Below the pieces are notes generated by a model. That model was given only the letters and a program-made list of their open reading frames with translations, did not search any database and was not told where the DNA came from. From Montifringilla adamsi (lineage: Eukaryota > Chordata > Aves > Passeriformes > Passeridae): a stretch of 64,000 bases of DNA. The position numbers and the translations under genes are program-made. Location: assembly GCA_017590115.1 (NCBI GenBank), contig JAGGNK010000114.1:186001-250000 (forward strand), given 5' to 3'. Below are positions 23,573 to 35,425 of this stretch, one piece after another. Position 1 is the first letter of the stretch, and the number at the start of each line of letters is the position of its first letter.

Positions 23573-24301
23573 GGCCTTAGGTTTGTGTGCTTTTCTAAGC
23601 AAGCAGATGGGGCTGCTTATGTGAAGAGAAGGAGAGTTTAGGTGAAATGAAGAGGGAGAGAGGTGGGATTTTCCCTTTGCAGTCTGGTGCTTTGGCCTGC
23701 ACACTCAGGTCCCAAATCTGCTCCCAGTTACACATTGTGTAACTCTAAAATAACTTGATTTACAACAGCCCGCTCTGGATTTAACTTGGTGTAATTGATG
23801 GCAGAGTCTGGTCCTTATTCATTCTGCACCCAGCCAGTTTAAAGGGTCAGGGAAAATATCTGAGGAACAGAACTGCCTTTGATCTTTGGTTTAATATTTC
23901 TGCTATGTTTTACATACACAAGGAGCTATCATGGCTTTTTGCTAAGAATTGTTCAGCAAGAAGAGATGTGAAGTAGTCCCTGTGGTTGTGAGGAAGCTCT
24001 GGAATGAATAAAGTGTAAAGTAGAAATGGGTGAAAGAAGAAGATGGATTTCTCCTGCTGTTATTCCCACTAATAAGGCTATATAGAGGTAAACAAAAATG
24101 GTTAGTGAATACACAGCCTCTTTTTTAGATCTTTTCATTTGAAATTGTTGGTCTGCGGTGACAGAGAAAATGACATTTTGAACACCAAAACTGTCACTGT
24201 AATACATAGTGGGGTGGTTGTACCCAAGAATTCACGTTTGCCAGCATTTACGTACACCTGCAATGTGCAGTCATTATTCTAAGTACAGTGGAGGGGGGAG
24301 T

Positions 24302-24337
<36 letters not shown>
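24302..24337. repeat. Homopolymer run G36
   Basis: 36 consecutive G on the + strand follow a G-rich lead-in, with a shorter G9 run nearby at about 24377-24385. Long poly-G is rare in vertebrate DNA and error-prone to sequence, so the true length is uncertain. Confidence 0.9.
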
Positions 24338-24339
<2 letters not shown>

Positions 24340-24389
24340 ACGCACAGAGAGGGCGTTATCAACCCTTTAAACCCCAGGGGGGGGGTGAA

Positions 24390-27300
24390 GGGGTGGAAAA
24401 AGACATTTCAGTTTCCTGTTTGCACATGCTAACTTTTGTGACATCGGTGGTAATATTTAATTTCCTCACTGTCCCAGAATGTAACAGGAAGTGTCAAGAG
24501 GGTTACAGAGAGGTGATACACATATCTGCAACATCTGCTCCAGATATTCACCGGGGCCCAGCTAATAAGTTGTATTTGATGCTATCTGAGCATAACTTGC
24601 TTTTCTTCTTTGCTTTGCAACTCACCTGTAGCAAAACAACGGATGGAGACTTGAGAGGTGTTTTCAACACCTTATGAGAAGCTATGCAGCGTGGCTTTCC
24701 CAGTGTGCCAGCAGCTTGGGTTTTCCTTTGGATCCTCTTCAAATCAAGTTATCAGCCATGCAGAGCAACCAGTGGTCAGAGGGTCAAGATTAACCCTTAG
24801 GGACTGATTTAACAGGCTTCAAGGTATTCCCTTTATCCAGCACGTCTCCAGGCCAGGCAGACTGTGGTGGCCACTATGTGTTTTGAGGCATCAAAGAGGA
24901 CTGAAAACCTCTGTTAGGATTTCGTTCTCTAACTCTGTTAAAGTTGGGTGCAGATTGTGCAAATAATTTTGTAATGGTCCAAGGGCTCAGCATGGAGGGA
25001 GCAAACATGAGGTGGGAAGGAAAACAGCACATGAGCACAGAGTCTGCTATAGGGAGAGAAAGCCTCAGGCAGTAAAAGGGTGGACTTGGGCTTCAGGAGT
25101 GTTTTACTTTTAAATCCCTATGCCTGGTTAGAGAAAACTCATTACCACTTTATGTTGAGATATCTGTGAGGGACCTGCCTGCAAAATTATGATGTCTAGG
25201 GAAAAAATGACATGAGCATACATTTTCGATTAATTCTTTGTATTGATCAGAAAAGGAGGCTGTCTTTAAAAGCTGTTCCACTCTTTCAGCTGAGTACATA
25301 CCAGGAATGAAGAGCTCTTCAGGTGTGTATTGACATTTTTATCCATATAAAGCACTGCTGCCCCATAAAAAAATCCATGTATCTGGTGTGTATGTGCAAA
25401 TTTTGTCTGCTTCTTTTGCATATTATTTCCATGACTTGTTGACATTCAAGCTGGTGCTGTGGAAAATTGGCTATTTTTCATTTCACACAGAGAATTAATT
25501 ATACTTTTGCCATTCTGGCTTTCAGAATTCATGCCAGATAATTTTTGTGTAAGATTAGGGGACTAAGCAAACCTATGAAAAGCCAAACAGCCCCACACCC
25601 CCCCGCCCATACTGAGGGACAGGCAATCAGAGGACAATTAATGTCCTCAGGAAGGTTTATGCATTTTGGCTTGCATCCAAGCACAAATATGATAATGGCT
25701 GGAAAAAAACACATTTGTCCACAGCCTGTGCCAACTTTTAGCTTGAAGTCCATGAATTGTTCCATATGTGGCAGACTGATAGGACAACCCCATGGACAGA
25801 CCTGTTGGTCACTGCTCACGAAGTGCTGGGTGAGCTGCAGCAGTCCCTCTGGGTGAGTGAGATGCCTGCAGCCCTGCTTGTTCATGTGTCCTGCAAAAAG
25901 ACCCCCATCCTGCTCCATCCTGTTCAGGAGAGGCTATCAGCAGCACGTGCCAAGCCCAAAATTGCCTGGATCCCTGGCTTACAGAGGACACCTCTCAGCT
26001 CTAAGCTCCCTGCTCCAGGTGCTGCCCCAGCTACACCCAGTCCCTGCAGCACTAAGTGGTCCAGGAACCCCCGGGGTGTGCTGCACACACCCTGCCCACA
26101 CAGGCCAGGAGAAAAGGAGGGCATTGCCTCACCTGGAAATACCTGAAATTCCTGTAGACCACAGGTGCTCCCTCACTACAGGCTTACCCAGCACCCCCAG
26201 GGACCTTCCTTCCCTATATTCCATCTTTTCCTCTGTCTGCTCACTCCTGGTCCTGCCTAACCTTGGCAGGGCAAGGGTTCACCCTGTCCTTCCCTCCCAG
26301 GAATGCACATCCTCTCTTGGACCGTGCAAGGGTTTGGGTTTGGATTGAAACTTTGCCTTGTGGGGCCATTCTACAGTTTTGGAGTGGGTTTTCCTTTCCA
26401 AGAATCTGCTCTCCAGTACAAGCACAGTGAAGAAATTTCCTCTTGTAACTAGTCCTTGAGCTTTATAAAAAAACACAGCTTTTCTTTGAAAAAGGCTGGT
26501 TTCATTTGATAAGTTTTTAATTTCAAACACAAAGGTCAATGTGGGTTTTATGTCAGCTCTAAGAAACCTTCATTTACCGTTTAAAGAACTTTCATTTACC
26601 TTCTAAAAACCTGCACTACAGTTGAACCTGGAGGGCTGAGCAGGATTCCTCTCTCAGAATTTCAGAAAACATTCTTCCATGTTTCTCACGAGGATTTTGA
26701 ACACCCCCAAAGAAGGATCACAGGCTCCCATAAATGCATTGTATAGGATATCGTGCCCTGAGACTCTGCCCACAATGCTGACCTGGCCTGTAATCCCAAA
26801 GTTTCCATTTCTCTCTGTGTAATCTCAATGTCTGCCTGCTTGGGGTACACCAGTTTCCTGGCTAGCGATGACACTTGTTCAGACCGTGAGCTTGGAGATT
26901 TTACAGCACTTTTTTCTTTGCAGCTGAGTGTCTGTGTGCTCATCCATTCCCTCCATCACCTGCAGAGCATTCACAGTCCTTGCAGAGCCAAGCACACAAA
27001 CATCAAGCAGACATCCCCAGGCATTGTGATCTTTATTTCACCCAGCCTGAACACACATGGATGAGCACACACGAGTTGCAAGTGAGTGAGCTGTGCAGGA
27101 AAGCCTCTCCCAGGCCTCAGGGACAGAAGTGGCTGTCAGTGATTTAAAGCTGCTGTCGGCAGAAAACAAGGGGACGCTGGCTCCATTGCTCTGCACACAG
27201 CAGGGAGCAAGGGAGCAGATATCAGGCTCAAGCAGGCCTCGCTTTGTGTCAGCAATAACAGCAGGGTCACAGGAGGATTCTGTTATTAAAGAAAATAAAT

Positions 27301-27640
27301 TTGGGTAAGTTGGGCAGTTATCCTCCAGCGAGCTGTTTGAGACTGATTGATTGGCCCACAACTGGTACCAGGAACATGAGGGGTCTCTGACCAACTGCTG
27401 CTTTTACAGCCCTACTTCTCCTTCTCCCTCATCCCCACTTTGTTTTCTTTAATAGATGAGTAGAATAAAATGCAGGTGAACTCTGTGAACTGCAAACAAT
27501 GGGAGCTCAAAGCTTCTTGAATTGAGACATTCAGGGGCAGCACAGTATGTACTTTGTGCTGGGGCAGGGCTTTGGTGCCCCTGGAGGAGAGTAAGCCACT
27601 TGTTTGGAGCACACACAGCATTAAAGAGAATAAAATTAGA
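24390..27640. other. Intergenic sequence, no gene recognised
   Basis: This is ordinary non-coding sequence. Overlapping short open frames around 25.5-26.4 kb on both strands reflect locally GC-rich, stop-poor composition rather than a gene. Confidence 0.5.
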
Positions 27641-27694
27641 GCATTTGAGAGAAGGAAAGGGAAGAGGGAAGTGGAAAAAGGGGAAAAGAAATGT

Positions 27695-27847
27695 AAAGGA
27701 AAGGGAAAGGGAAAGGGAAAGGGAAAGGGAAAGGGAAAGGGAAAGGGAAAGGGAAAGGGAAGGAAAGGGAAAGGGAATGGGAAAGGGAAAGGGAAAGGGA
27801 AAGGGAAAGGGAAAGGGAAAGGGAAAGGGAAAGGGAAAGGGAAAAGG
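27695..27847 (+). repeat. GGGAAA hexanucleotide array in a purine tract
   Basis: About two dozen GGGAAA units lie in tandem, with interruptions at about 27757-27780 (GGGAAGG and GGGAATGGG). The array sits at the end of a purine-rich stretch that begins near 27647. Every four units fit the G-quadruplex pattern of four G3 runs with 3-base loops, and the homopurine tract can also form triplex (H-) DNA. The lysine/glycine and phenylalanine/proline open frames here are translation of the repeat. Confidence 0.95.
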
Positions 27848-27849
27848 TG

Positions 27850-30455
27850 AGCTCTGGCCCATGATCATGGAAGGGAAATCAGCCCCTCCAGACTCTGCTC
27901 AGTGACTGCAGCACGGCACAGCTTGGAAGGAGACAGCAGCTGAGGACTTGAGAGGAGGCAGGCATGAGAGTGCTGAGAAAAGAATTAATATGTGAATGGA
28001 CAAAAAGGAAAATCAAGGTGATATAGGGGAGAACTTGTGTAGAGGAAGGGATGTGATTAAGAGGACAAAAGAGAGCAAGACCTCTAGAGGAAGTAAGCAC
28101 ATGTTTTCTAGGCCTCTCAGTGTAAACAAGAGCAAAAACCATGCCGGTGTCCAAGTGGGTAACTGAGAACTAATGGGTTTCTGGCTATAGACCACAGTTT
28201 AATATAACTTAAAAAGAAACTCAGTAGTATATGTGAGTGGGGAGGTAGACTATATGGCCCATGAAAGAGCTTGGGGGGTCTGGAGAGACCAAGAGATGTA
28301 GCAGCAAAGTACTGCATCAGGAAAAAAAGTATAAAATTAAGGATGGTACTTAGGAATTTGTGTCCTACCCAACTGAGAGAGCAAGAGGGATGCAAAACAA
28401 TCAGGGACAAATGCAGGTGGGAGAGAGGAGATTAAAGGCACTTCTGTCATGCAGGAGGCCTCCTCCTGATCAGTGTGAGCCTGGCCTGGGGCATAAGGGT
28501 AAACATTTAACAGGATAGAGCCTGTATTAATAGCAGGGACTGTTTGGACTCCAGTGTCCAGGCACAAACCACAGCAATCGGGTGTGAAGAGCAGCCTGCA
28601 TGCCACCTGCTGAGGACTGAGAAGAGAATGCCTATGACAAAACATCAAGGAGGAAAAGGAAATATCTGTTGGGTTTTTTTTGACATAGAAATGGTATTTT
28701 CATGGAACTGGACATTGCCTGGAGTCTGTAGAAACTTGGGGAAAGTCATTATCCCTTCCATCTCCTCTGGACAAGGGGGGACTTTGTCGCTGGGAAGGAT
28801 CTGCCCTCTCCAGGCATGGGGTTGCAGAGGGAATTGATTGCAATTGCCACAGAATTGGCCCCTTAATATCAGCAGTAACCTGATATTAAGGCAGGGAGTA
28901 TGATCTCTGAGCAGGTAAAAACCTATTTTATCATTGCATTCCCCAGAATATATTTCAGGGAAAGCCTTAGGTATTTCCTGCTGCCTTGGGTATCATGATG
29001 AGATGGGTCATTTTGTTGATGTGCAGGGAGTGTTTCTTCATGCTGCTGCATGGGCTGCTCTCCAGACAACAGGAGGCTGCCTGGGTTGTGTTCAGCAAGC
29101 AACATTTGTCATCTTCTGCGGGAATGGTGGTGTGGTGAACAACCAGTGTCCAGCAGAAAGACAGTGAGTTGGAAGAAAAAGTGTCCTCAGTCACACAGCA
29201 GATGTGATAGACAGCTGTCACTGCAAAGTCACACTGTTTATGACTTGAGTGAAAGACAAAAATGGAAAGTAAGAGAACAACAATTAATTTCAGGTAAACA
29301 AGGTGGAACTAATACTGGTAAAATCTAGTGGTGCTCATCACCTAGGAAAGAGTTAATTCCTGTACGAGTTTCTCCTAGCACAGGAGTTGGGAAGACTGAC
29401 ATCTCCCTCAGGCAATGATCAGCCACTGAGATTTTTTCCTGATGATGTAACAGCTGTAACGTGACATCTTGCACACCTTTCCTGGTTGGGGTGGTTATCT
29501 GCAGAACAGGAATGATATCCCTACACATTGCTCTGGCAGTTGCCATGATGCCATGAAACTCAGATGATTTATTTTCTTTAAAATAAAGTAAATTTTTCTT
29601 TTTAATAAAATTAATTATTATTTTATTAATAATTTGTTGTGTAGCACTGTGGGCCACATTCTTGCATTTCAGCTATTCCAGCACGGACCAATTATATCAA
29701 CATTTCAGATATAAACAGGGGGAGTGCAATGGAGGAAAATTAATCCAGTACTCCAAAAGTAGTGACCCTCATTGCATTGGTAACAGGACTGTGAATCCTT
29801 TCCCTGGTGTTCAGGAGACATGCTGGAAGGGCATTTGTCTCCTACAGGCTCCTGCATATATATATACTTGCCTGCCTGTGTAAATGTCTAAAGTAAGGTG
29901 GAGCAGCTCAAAAAGCACCAGGCAACCAAATCCTCCACCACAAGTCAAGGGCTGGGCTGCTTTTCCAGAATAAATTTATAGTTTGTGAAGGGAAGCAATC
30001 ATTTTGTGATTGCTGTGGGCTATTTCAGGTATCTACCACAGGAGAAGATGAATTGTTTCCTGTAAATGCCTGTTTATCTCTTTGAACTGAGCCCAGGGTG
30101 TCTGGCTCACGTGTAGATGTCACTCACACATAAAGACATTTCAGACGATTCTACTGCAAAGTCTGGGAAGAGACCACAGGCAAATTTCCCAAGAGAACTC
30201 AAGCCCCATTTAACAAAGAGCTAAATGAACAGGTTCTTAGATGCCAAGGAAACAACTGAAAACATGGCTCCTACTGTTCCTGAAACACTTCTTCTGTGTT
30301 AACTACATGGTTGTGGAAGTCTTTGTTCCATCTTCCCTTCAGAAATGAAGTGCTGGTAGCTGAGCTCGAAGGCAGTGCTGGCAGCACAAGCACTTCAGTA
30401 GCACAGCCCCCGCCTGTCTGTGGGGCATCTGCTCTGGAGCTTCACTGGCTATTTC
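27850..30455. other. Intergenic sequence with a strong hairpin
   Basis: No gene is recognised. It contains the 12-bp perfect hairpin at 28861-28891, an AT-rich stretch at about 29576-29640 (TTTAATAAAATTAATTATTA type), and an 8-bp hairpin at 29994-30014. Confidence 0.5.
28861..28891. repeat. Inverted repeat, 12-bp perfect stem
   Basis: CCTTAATATCAG (28861-28872) is the exact reverse complement of CTGATATTAAGG (28880-28891), with a 7-base loop (CAGTAAC). By a simple base-probability estimate, a stem this long with so short a loop is expected about 0.03 times in 64 kb. Confidence 0.95.
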
Positions 30456-30457
30456 AC

Positions 30458-30665
30458 ACAGAATCACAGAACATGCTGAGTTGAAAAAGACCCACGGGAG
30501 AATCAAGTCCAGTTTCCAGCCCTGCAGAGAACCATCCCCACAAGTCACCCTGTGCCCGAGAGCATCGTCCAAATGCTTCTTGAGCTCTGTCAGGCTGGTG
30601 CTGTGACCACTTCCCTGGGGAGCCTGTTCCAGTGCCCATCCCCTCTCTGGGTGCCCAAAGGCAGA
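30458..30665 (-). mobile_element. CR1 LINE 3' fragment
   Basis: On the + strand it starts ACAGAATCACAGAACATGCTG and proceeds through GTCCAGTTTCCAGCCCTGC, ACTTCCCTGGGGAGCCTGTT and CCAGTGCCCATCCCCTCTCT. This is the reverse complement of a CR1 3' end. It is 5'-truncated, as is usual for CR1. Confidence 0.88.
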
Positions 30666-31649
30666 AAGGCCAGGACACTTAGGCAGTTAAATGCTAAGTA
30701 TTTGCCAAAGTTTCTGAAAGAGGGCCTAGTGTAGAGAAGTACAGGTTAGCAAGGTGCAGCACCTGCCTTGGGGCAGCTGCTTTTGGAGTAGGTGTGCAGC
30801 TCTGACTGCTACAGAAAGGAGCCAAGTGGAGTAGTAAAACTCCAACAGAACATAGCCAGAGTGCTGCAGGGGATGCAGGAAAGGCAGGAATTTGTACTCT
30901 CAGAGGAAATAAGGAGATGGGATAAAGAGTGCTTTGCTTTTTTCTTGCACTTCCCAGCTAAGGGCATGAGATGTTCACATCCTCTTGTCACTGTGGGGTT
31001 GATACTTGCTTCCACCTGTTACAGAGGGAAGCAGAGAGAAGAACTGTTGTAAGTGAGCCCACACAAAGCCAGGCAATGGCAACCCTGGGAAGAGGGCTAC
31101 AGCTTCCAAGCCCTCATCCTCTACTTCATTGGCAGGTGGTGCCACATATACTGAAAGACTGAGGCTCTCAGACAGCTGTACAGCATCATGCACAGCAAGA
31201 TAGATACTACTTGAGGAACAGAAAGGGTCAGAAAATTGAAAGATATATTTTAAAACTTTGCTTGCCTAGGGCAGCAGGAAGTTTGCTGAGGCGATCAGTG
31301 ATTATGAAGACAAGTGGGTGTGCACCAGGATTTGTGGTCACAATCTGAAAGTGTCCTTTTGAACAAGGATCCCTGTTCAATTTCAAGTAAGATAGGGCAA
31401 GGGCCACCCACAGTACTGACCAGACTAGACAGAATCATCCTGAGTCTTGCAATGATCCATTGACTTTGGCTTTTTTTACTTCCTCAGTGAAAGCCATGTT
31501 ATGACACCTGAGTGTGCCTCAGTTTCCATTCTAGGGTGGAGAGATCAGTACTCCCTGCCTGGGAAAGTGAGGGGAGGAAAAAATGTCTCTGACATAGCTA
31601 CCCTTTTAGTTTCTGATACTGAGGTAGAAAATGCCCAGAGTACAAAGTA

Positions 31650-31682
31650 CAACAGTGACTAGTACCAGCCTAGTCACTGTTG
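31650..31682. repeat. Inverted repeat, 13-bp perfect stem
   Basis: CAACAGTGACTAG (31650-31662) pairs exactly with CTAGTCACTGTTG (31670-31682) across a 7-base loop (TACCAGC). Chance expectation in this window is about 0.01. It ends 59 bp before a CR1 fragment. Confidence 0.95.
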
Positions 31683-31740
31683 CTGGTATGGAGCTGAATA
31701 GAGCCCTTCAAGAAGTTAAGAAGGGCATCTCTGGGCCAGG

Positions 31741-31930
31741 ATCATGGGATGACAGAATAATTCTGGTTGGAAGGGTCACCTGTGGACTCTTTAGACCAAG
31801 CCCTGCTCAAAGCCAGGCCAGCTTTGAGGTCAGGCCAGGTTGCCCAGAGCTTGGTCCAGCTGGGGCTTGAAAGCCTCCAGGGATGGAGACACCACAGCCT
31901 CTGCTGTCTGAGTTGACTGATGGGTGAACA
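31741..31930 (-). mobile_element. CR1 LINE 3' fragment
   Basis: On the + strand it starts GATGACAGAATAATTCTGGT and runs through GGTTGCCCAGAGCTTGGTCC, AGCTGGGGCTTGAAAGCCTC and CAGGGATGGAGACACCACAG. These are typical reverse-complement CR1 words. The far end is degenerate, so its boundary near 31930 is approximate. Confidence 0.85.
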
Positions 31931-33195
31931 TGGAAGCAAGAGAGACAGACCTGCCCGATGTGGTTCCATTTCAGGAAGATATTAATGAGCCATAAGGCTG
32001 AAGGATTTCCTGTAGTCAAAATTCCATGCCCGCTTCCCAGCCTGCTTGTCCCCAGTTTTGCTGCAAGACCCATGGTGCAGTGTGGTGTGGCACTGGTGTG
32101 ACTGTCTTGGTGCGGAGCAGTGGCTGGAATATATTCCCAGCAGATGTTGCAGGGTATTCTGACCTCACACTATTAGACCTTAGTTTTATTAGCCTACTAT
32201 TAAAGTCTGGGTGTGTTAAATATATTAGATCAAAAGTGAGGCTGGTATTTCTACTGCACAAATCAGCATGGTGACATGCAGACATGTTTTTAGAAAGAAA
32301 GTAGGTAAATATTTAGAGAAGATATATCCCTGGCTTCTGAGAGAAAATAAATGATATGTAGTGGCATATGATGAAAGAAATGAAATCAGATATTCCTTTT
32401 GGCTTCTTCTCTACTTAGACCTTTTTTTCCTCTTCCTAAATGAAAGCCCAAAATATTAAGGATTTATTCTACAGCAGACTGACATTCTCTTCCTAAAGCC
32501 CTGAAGGCTTAAAAACGTTCAAACCCAGACATTTGTCAAATGAAATGTTATGTTCAGTTTGAAACTCAGCTTAAGCGTTGTCTGTGTTATCCCATTACTG
32601 AGGCTTCCCTAAACCCCATTTGCACATCAGAGCTGCATATTGCCTTACAGATTATTATGGTTACTTACAGTGGCCTCTGACAACACTCCTATTTTAACAG
32701 TGCAAAATGGATGCTTTCAGACAGGATTGAGGGAAGGAAAAAGAAGACTGGGAGTAGCAGCACATTTTGGGCACATCTTCTATATCTTTGGCAGAGACCA
32801 ACACCTTCATTTGGGGCCAAAAGGAAGCCTGAAGACCATCATCCACAGGAGCTGTCCCACAGAGCCAGCCTTCCACTGCCCAACCCCTGCCATTTCCTGC
32901 CTTCTTCACTATGATTTCTCATCTCTCCTTAGCTGTGACCTAAAATTGTCACTAAGTACAGATTTGATCCTATGAGCTCTGTCTAAAGAATCACAGGCTT
33001 TTGAAGTGTCGGTCTCCAGGAAGACAGAAATCCACCTTTGCACCTTGCTGCCTGCTCTCCACAGAAAGCCAGGATGAGGCCAACTTGCATGCTCCCAGCA
33101 TGTCCCAGAGCCAGCAGAACAAGCAATCTCCAGTAACAGCTTGATTCTGTAATAGTGCAGCATGGTTTTGGACATGTGCAGTTCCACATGTGATG

Positions 33196-33242
33196 CTTCC
33201 AGTGATGGGAAAAGAGAGGAACTCTTTTCCCATCACTTGAAG
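33196..33242. repeat. Inverted repeat, 16-bp perfect stem extended to 21 positions
   Basis: AGTGATGGGAAAAGAG (33201-33216) is the exact reverse complement of CTCTTTTCCCATCACT (33222-33237), with a 5-base loop (AGGAA). Past a single C/T mismatch the arms pair again as CTTC (33196-33199) with GAAG (33239-33242). This is the strongest hairpin in the window. It is shorter than a usual microRNA precursor. Confidence 0.96.
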
Positions 33243-35148
33243 TAGCTTGGCAGGGGATATGGGGAGGACCTCCCTGTCCCTGGTAATGATGATGAGGAGC
33301 ACTACAGAGCTTCTGACTCTCTGAGCAATGTGGGGCCAGGAACACTTGCAGTTGCAGACAGCTTGCCAGGGTGGGGTTTTTCACTGCCCTGATATTTTCC
33401 TGTCATATTCAGATTGTCACTGTTCAGCTCCATCCCCAGCTGGGGATGGAATAGACCTCAGCAGACATTTAACAGTCTTCAGGGTTTTGAGGAGGGAAGG
33501 GAGAAAGGAGGAAAGACTTCAAACTTGTCTTTTTGGCTCAGGCAGCATTTTTTACATTTTGTCTTTGCACCTGGAAGGCACTGGTCTGGTCTCTTCGCAG
33601 TATGCACATCCACAACCACCTAATTATTCTCTGTAGCAAACCCACCAACATGTGCACACAGGCTTTCCTAAAGCTCACCTTCTTTGTGAAGTCAAAGCAA
33701 TGACCTTTTCAAAGTATTTCAAGGTTCTCATTGACCAGCAAGGCAATTATACCCAAATACTTGTATATGTACTTGCCGATGTACTTCAAAATTTCCACAC
33801 AGTGGATCTCCATTACAATTGTCTTTCTTGGATGTGAGTCGCAATAATAACCACAGAAAAATTGTACATCTTGGATCAGTCCATGTTTCAGGTGGGAGTA
33901 GAGAGTGGAGGCATCATGTTCTTCATGAGCTGTAATACCTCTAGACTCACACTGAGAATAAAAGCAGAGTTTGGTCTAAGGGTCCAAATCTCTGGCTGAG
34001 CAATTCTGACCCACTGTTCCTCCTGGCTGAGCATATAAGTAGTAGCATTTAGGATCATACTTAATGTGTAACTTCGTCTCTCCACTGGATAGATGCTCAA
34101 AGGAGAACCAGGGGGACTGTCAGAGGGACCAGGGCAGGAAATGGTTTCATGAGCCAAAGAGAAATTGGAGAAGGTTAAAAACTAGCTGTGTGAATTCTCT
34201 GCTGATATCAGTTGGCCTAACATAATGAAGCTGCATTAATTTACTCTAGGAAACCATCTGACACTACTCTTTGTGCAGGACTGTGTTGACAGAGTAGCAG
34301 CCTCTCAGGGAGAGACAGGGAAGGTGTCTGTGTCCCGTTCGGCACCAACTCTTTGGTGTGGACTTTGCAGGGACATTTATTCCTCCACAGCCTCCCCAGC
34401 AAGAGACAGTGAGTTTTGCATATCTGAAAAATAATGAATCTGGATGCAGAAAAGCCTTTGGAAGCCCTAAATCACTCAGAGTTTTCTCTAAGTCTCCTCT
34501 AAATCTGGACCAGTACTCCTCAGTAACTTGTTCTGTAGATTTACAGTGTTTGCTGAAAAGAGTTTGTATGAAGCCTGACCAGCTGAAATGGAGTCTGAGA
34601 ATATCCCCAGCTTGCAGTGCTGTCATTAAACATTAACAGTAAGCAGCTGGGCCTTCCATGGGCTGTACAGACGTGTTCCTGTCACTGCTAGTCGAAGCAA
34701 ACTTCATAAGGAGAAGGAAGAAAGCACACCCTGGCATGCACAGCCCAAACCTGAGTCAGAGGAATGGAGGAGCAATGGTTTTACACTGGGACACACTGTA
34801 AAACGTATCTTTGCCTTTGAGGATGAAGTGGGAGGCATGTGTCCTTAAGATGAGAGGCTGGATTAAGCAGGGATGAAGCTGTCTCGAGTAGCCATTCATA
34901 TTGCTTTGGGGTTCACATCAGTTTCCATCCAGCTCAGCACTGCAGCATGGTTAGGCAGAGAAGACATTTCACAGGGGCTCAGATCCAACATCAGACAACA
35001 GAAAGAAAAATAAAAAAGGGGATTTTCATTGATGACATTTGAGATGGGAACCTTGTGGTGTCCCTGTGCTGTGCTAGCTGCTCCCAGCAGATTTGAGATG
35101 GTGCAGACGCCTTCCCATGGCAGGGCCAACACAGGAGCTGGCCACTGC

Positions 35149-35171
35149 TAGCCTGGATACCTTCCAGGCTA
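35149..35171. repeat. Inverted repeat, 9-bp perfect stem
   Basis: TAGCCTGGA (35149-35157) pairs with TCCAGGCTA (35163-35171) across a 5-base loop. By itself it is near chance level. It is listed because it lies in the hairpin cluster. Confidence 0.8.
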
Positions 35172-35404
35172 CAGTTCACAGCAGGCAACATTGATTTTTG
35201 CCCTGTAGACCTCATTGCTCTGCTGCAGACAGGTGATAGCATTTGGTCCTACTTATACGGGACTGAGAGTGTCTCTCCTGCCACCAGTCTAGATACAGTT
35301 CAGCAGACAGCTCTGCTAACTCCCTGCAAATCCTTCAGAAGAGAATTAGTGGGGAAAGGAGATGAAGATAGACAAAAGCTTAGGGGCTCAGAACATGAGT
35401 GTCC

Positions 35405-35425
35405 CAAGTTGGACTTGCCAACTTG
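35405..35425. repeat. Inverted repeat, 8-bp perfect stem
   Basis: CAAGTTGG (35405-35412) pairs with CCAACTTG (35418-35425) across the loop ACTTG. This size is expected by chance several times in the window. Confidence 0.75.

Larger units (their letters stand above)
19105..24300. other. Intergenic sequence, no gene recognised
   Basis: There are no recognisable exons or complete mobile elements. Local structures are a 14-bp tandem duplication with one mismatch (19310-19337) and a 10-bp stem hairpin (23543-23572). The rest is ordinary unique-looking sequence. Confidence 0.55.

Noticed and set aside
27695..27847. CRISPR-like or telomere-like array
   Set aside because: The period is 6 bp with no spacers, and the unit GGGAAA is not the vertebrate telomere repeat TTAGGG. 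It is a simple microsatellite.
27449..27905. Lysine-glycine, glutamate-arginine and phenylalanine-proline-rich open frames
   Set aside because: They are the six-frame translation of the GGGAAA/purine repeat and have no independent coding support.
33196..33242. MicroRNA gene call
   Set aside because: The fold-back is only about 47 bases with a 5-base loop, too short for a typical animal precursor, and no seed or family is recognisable.
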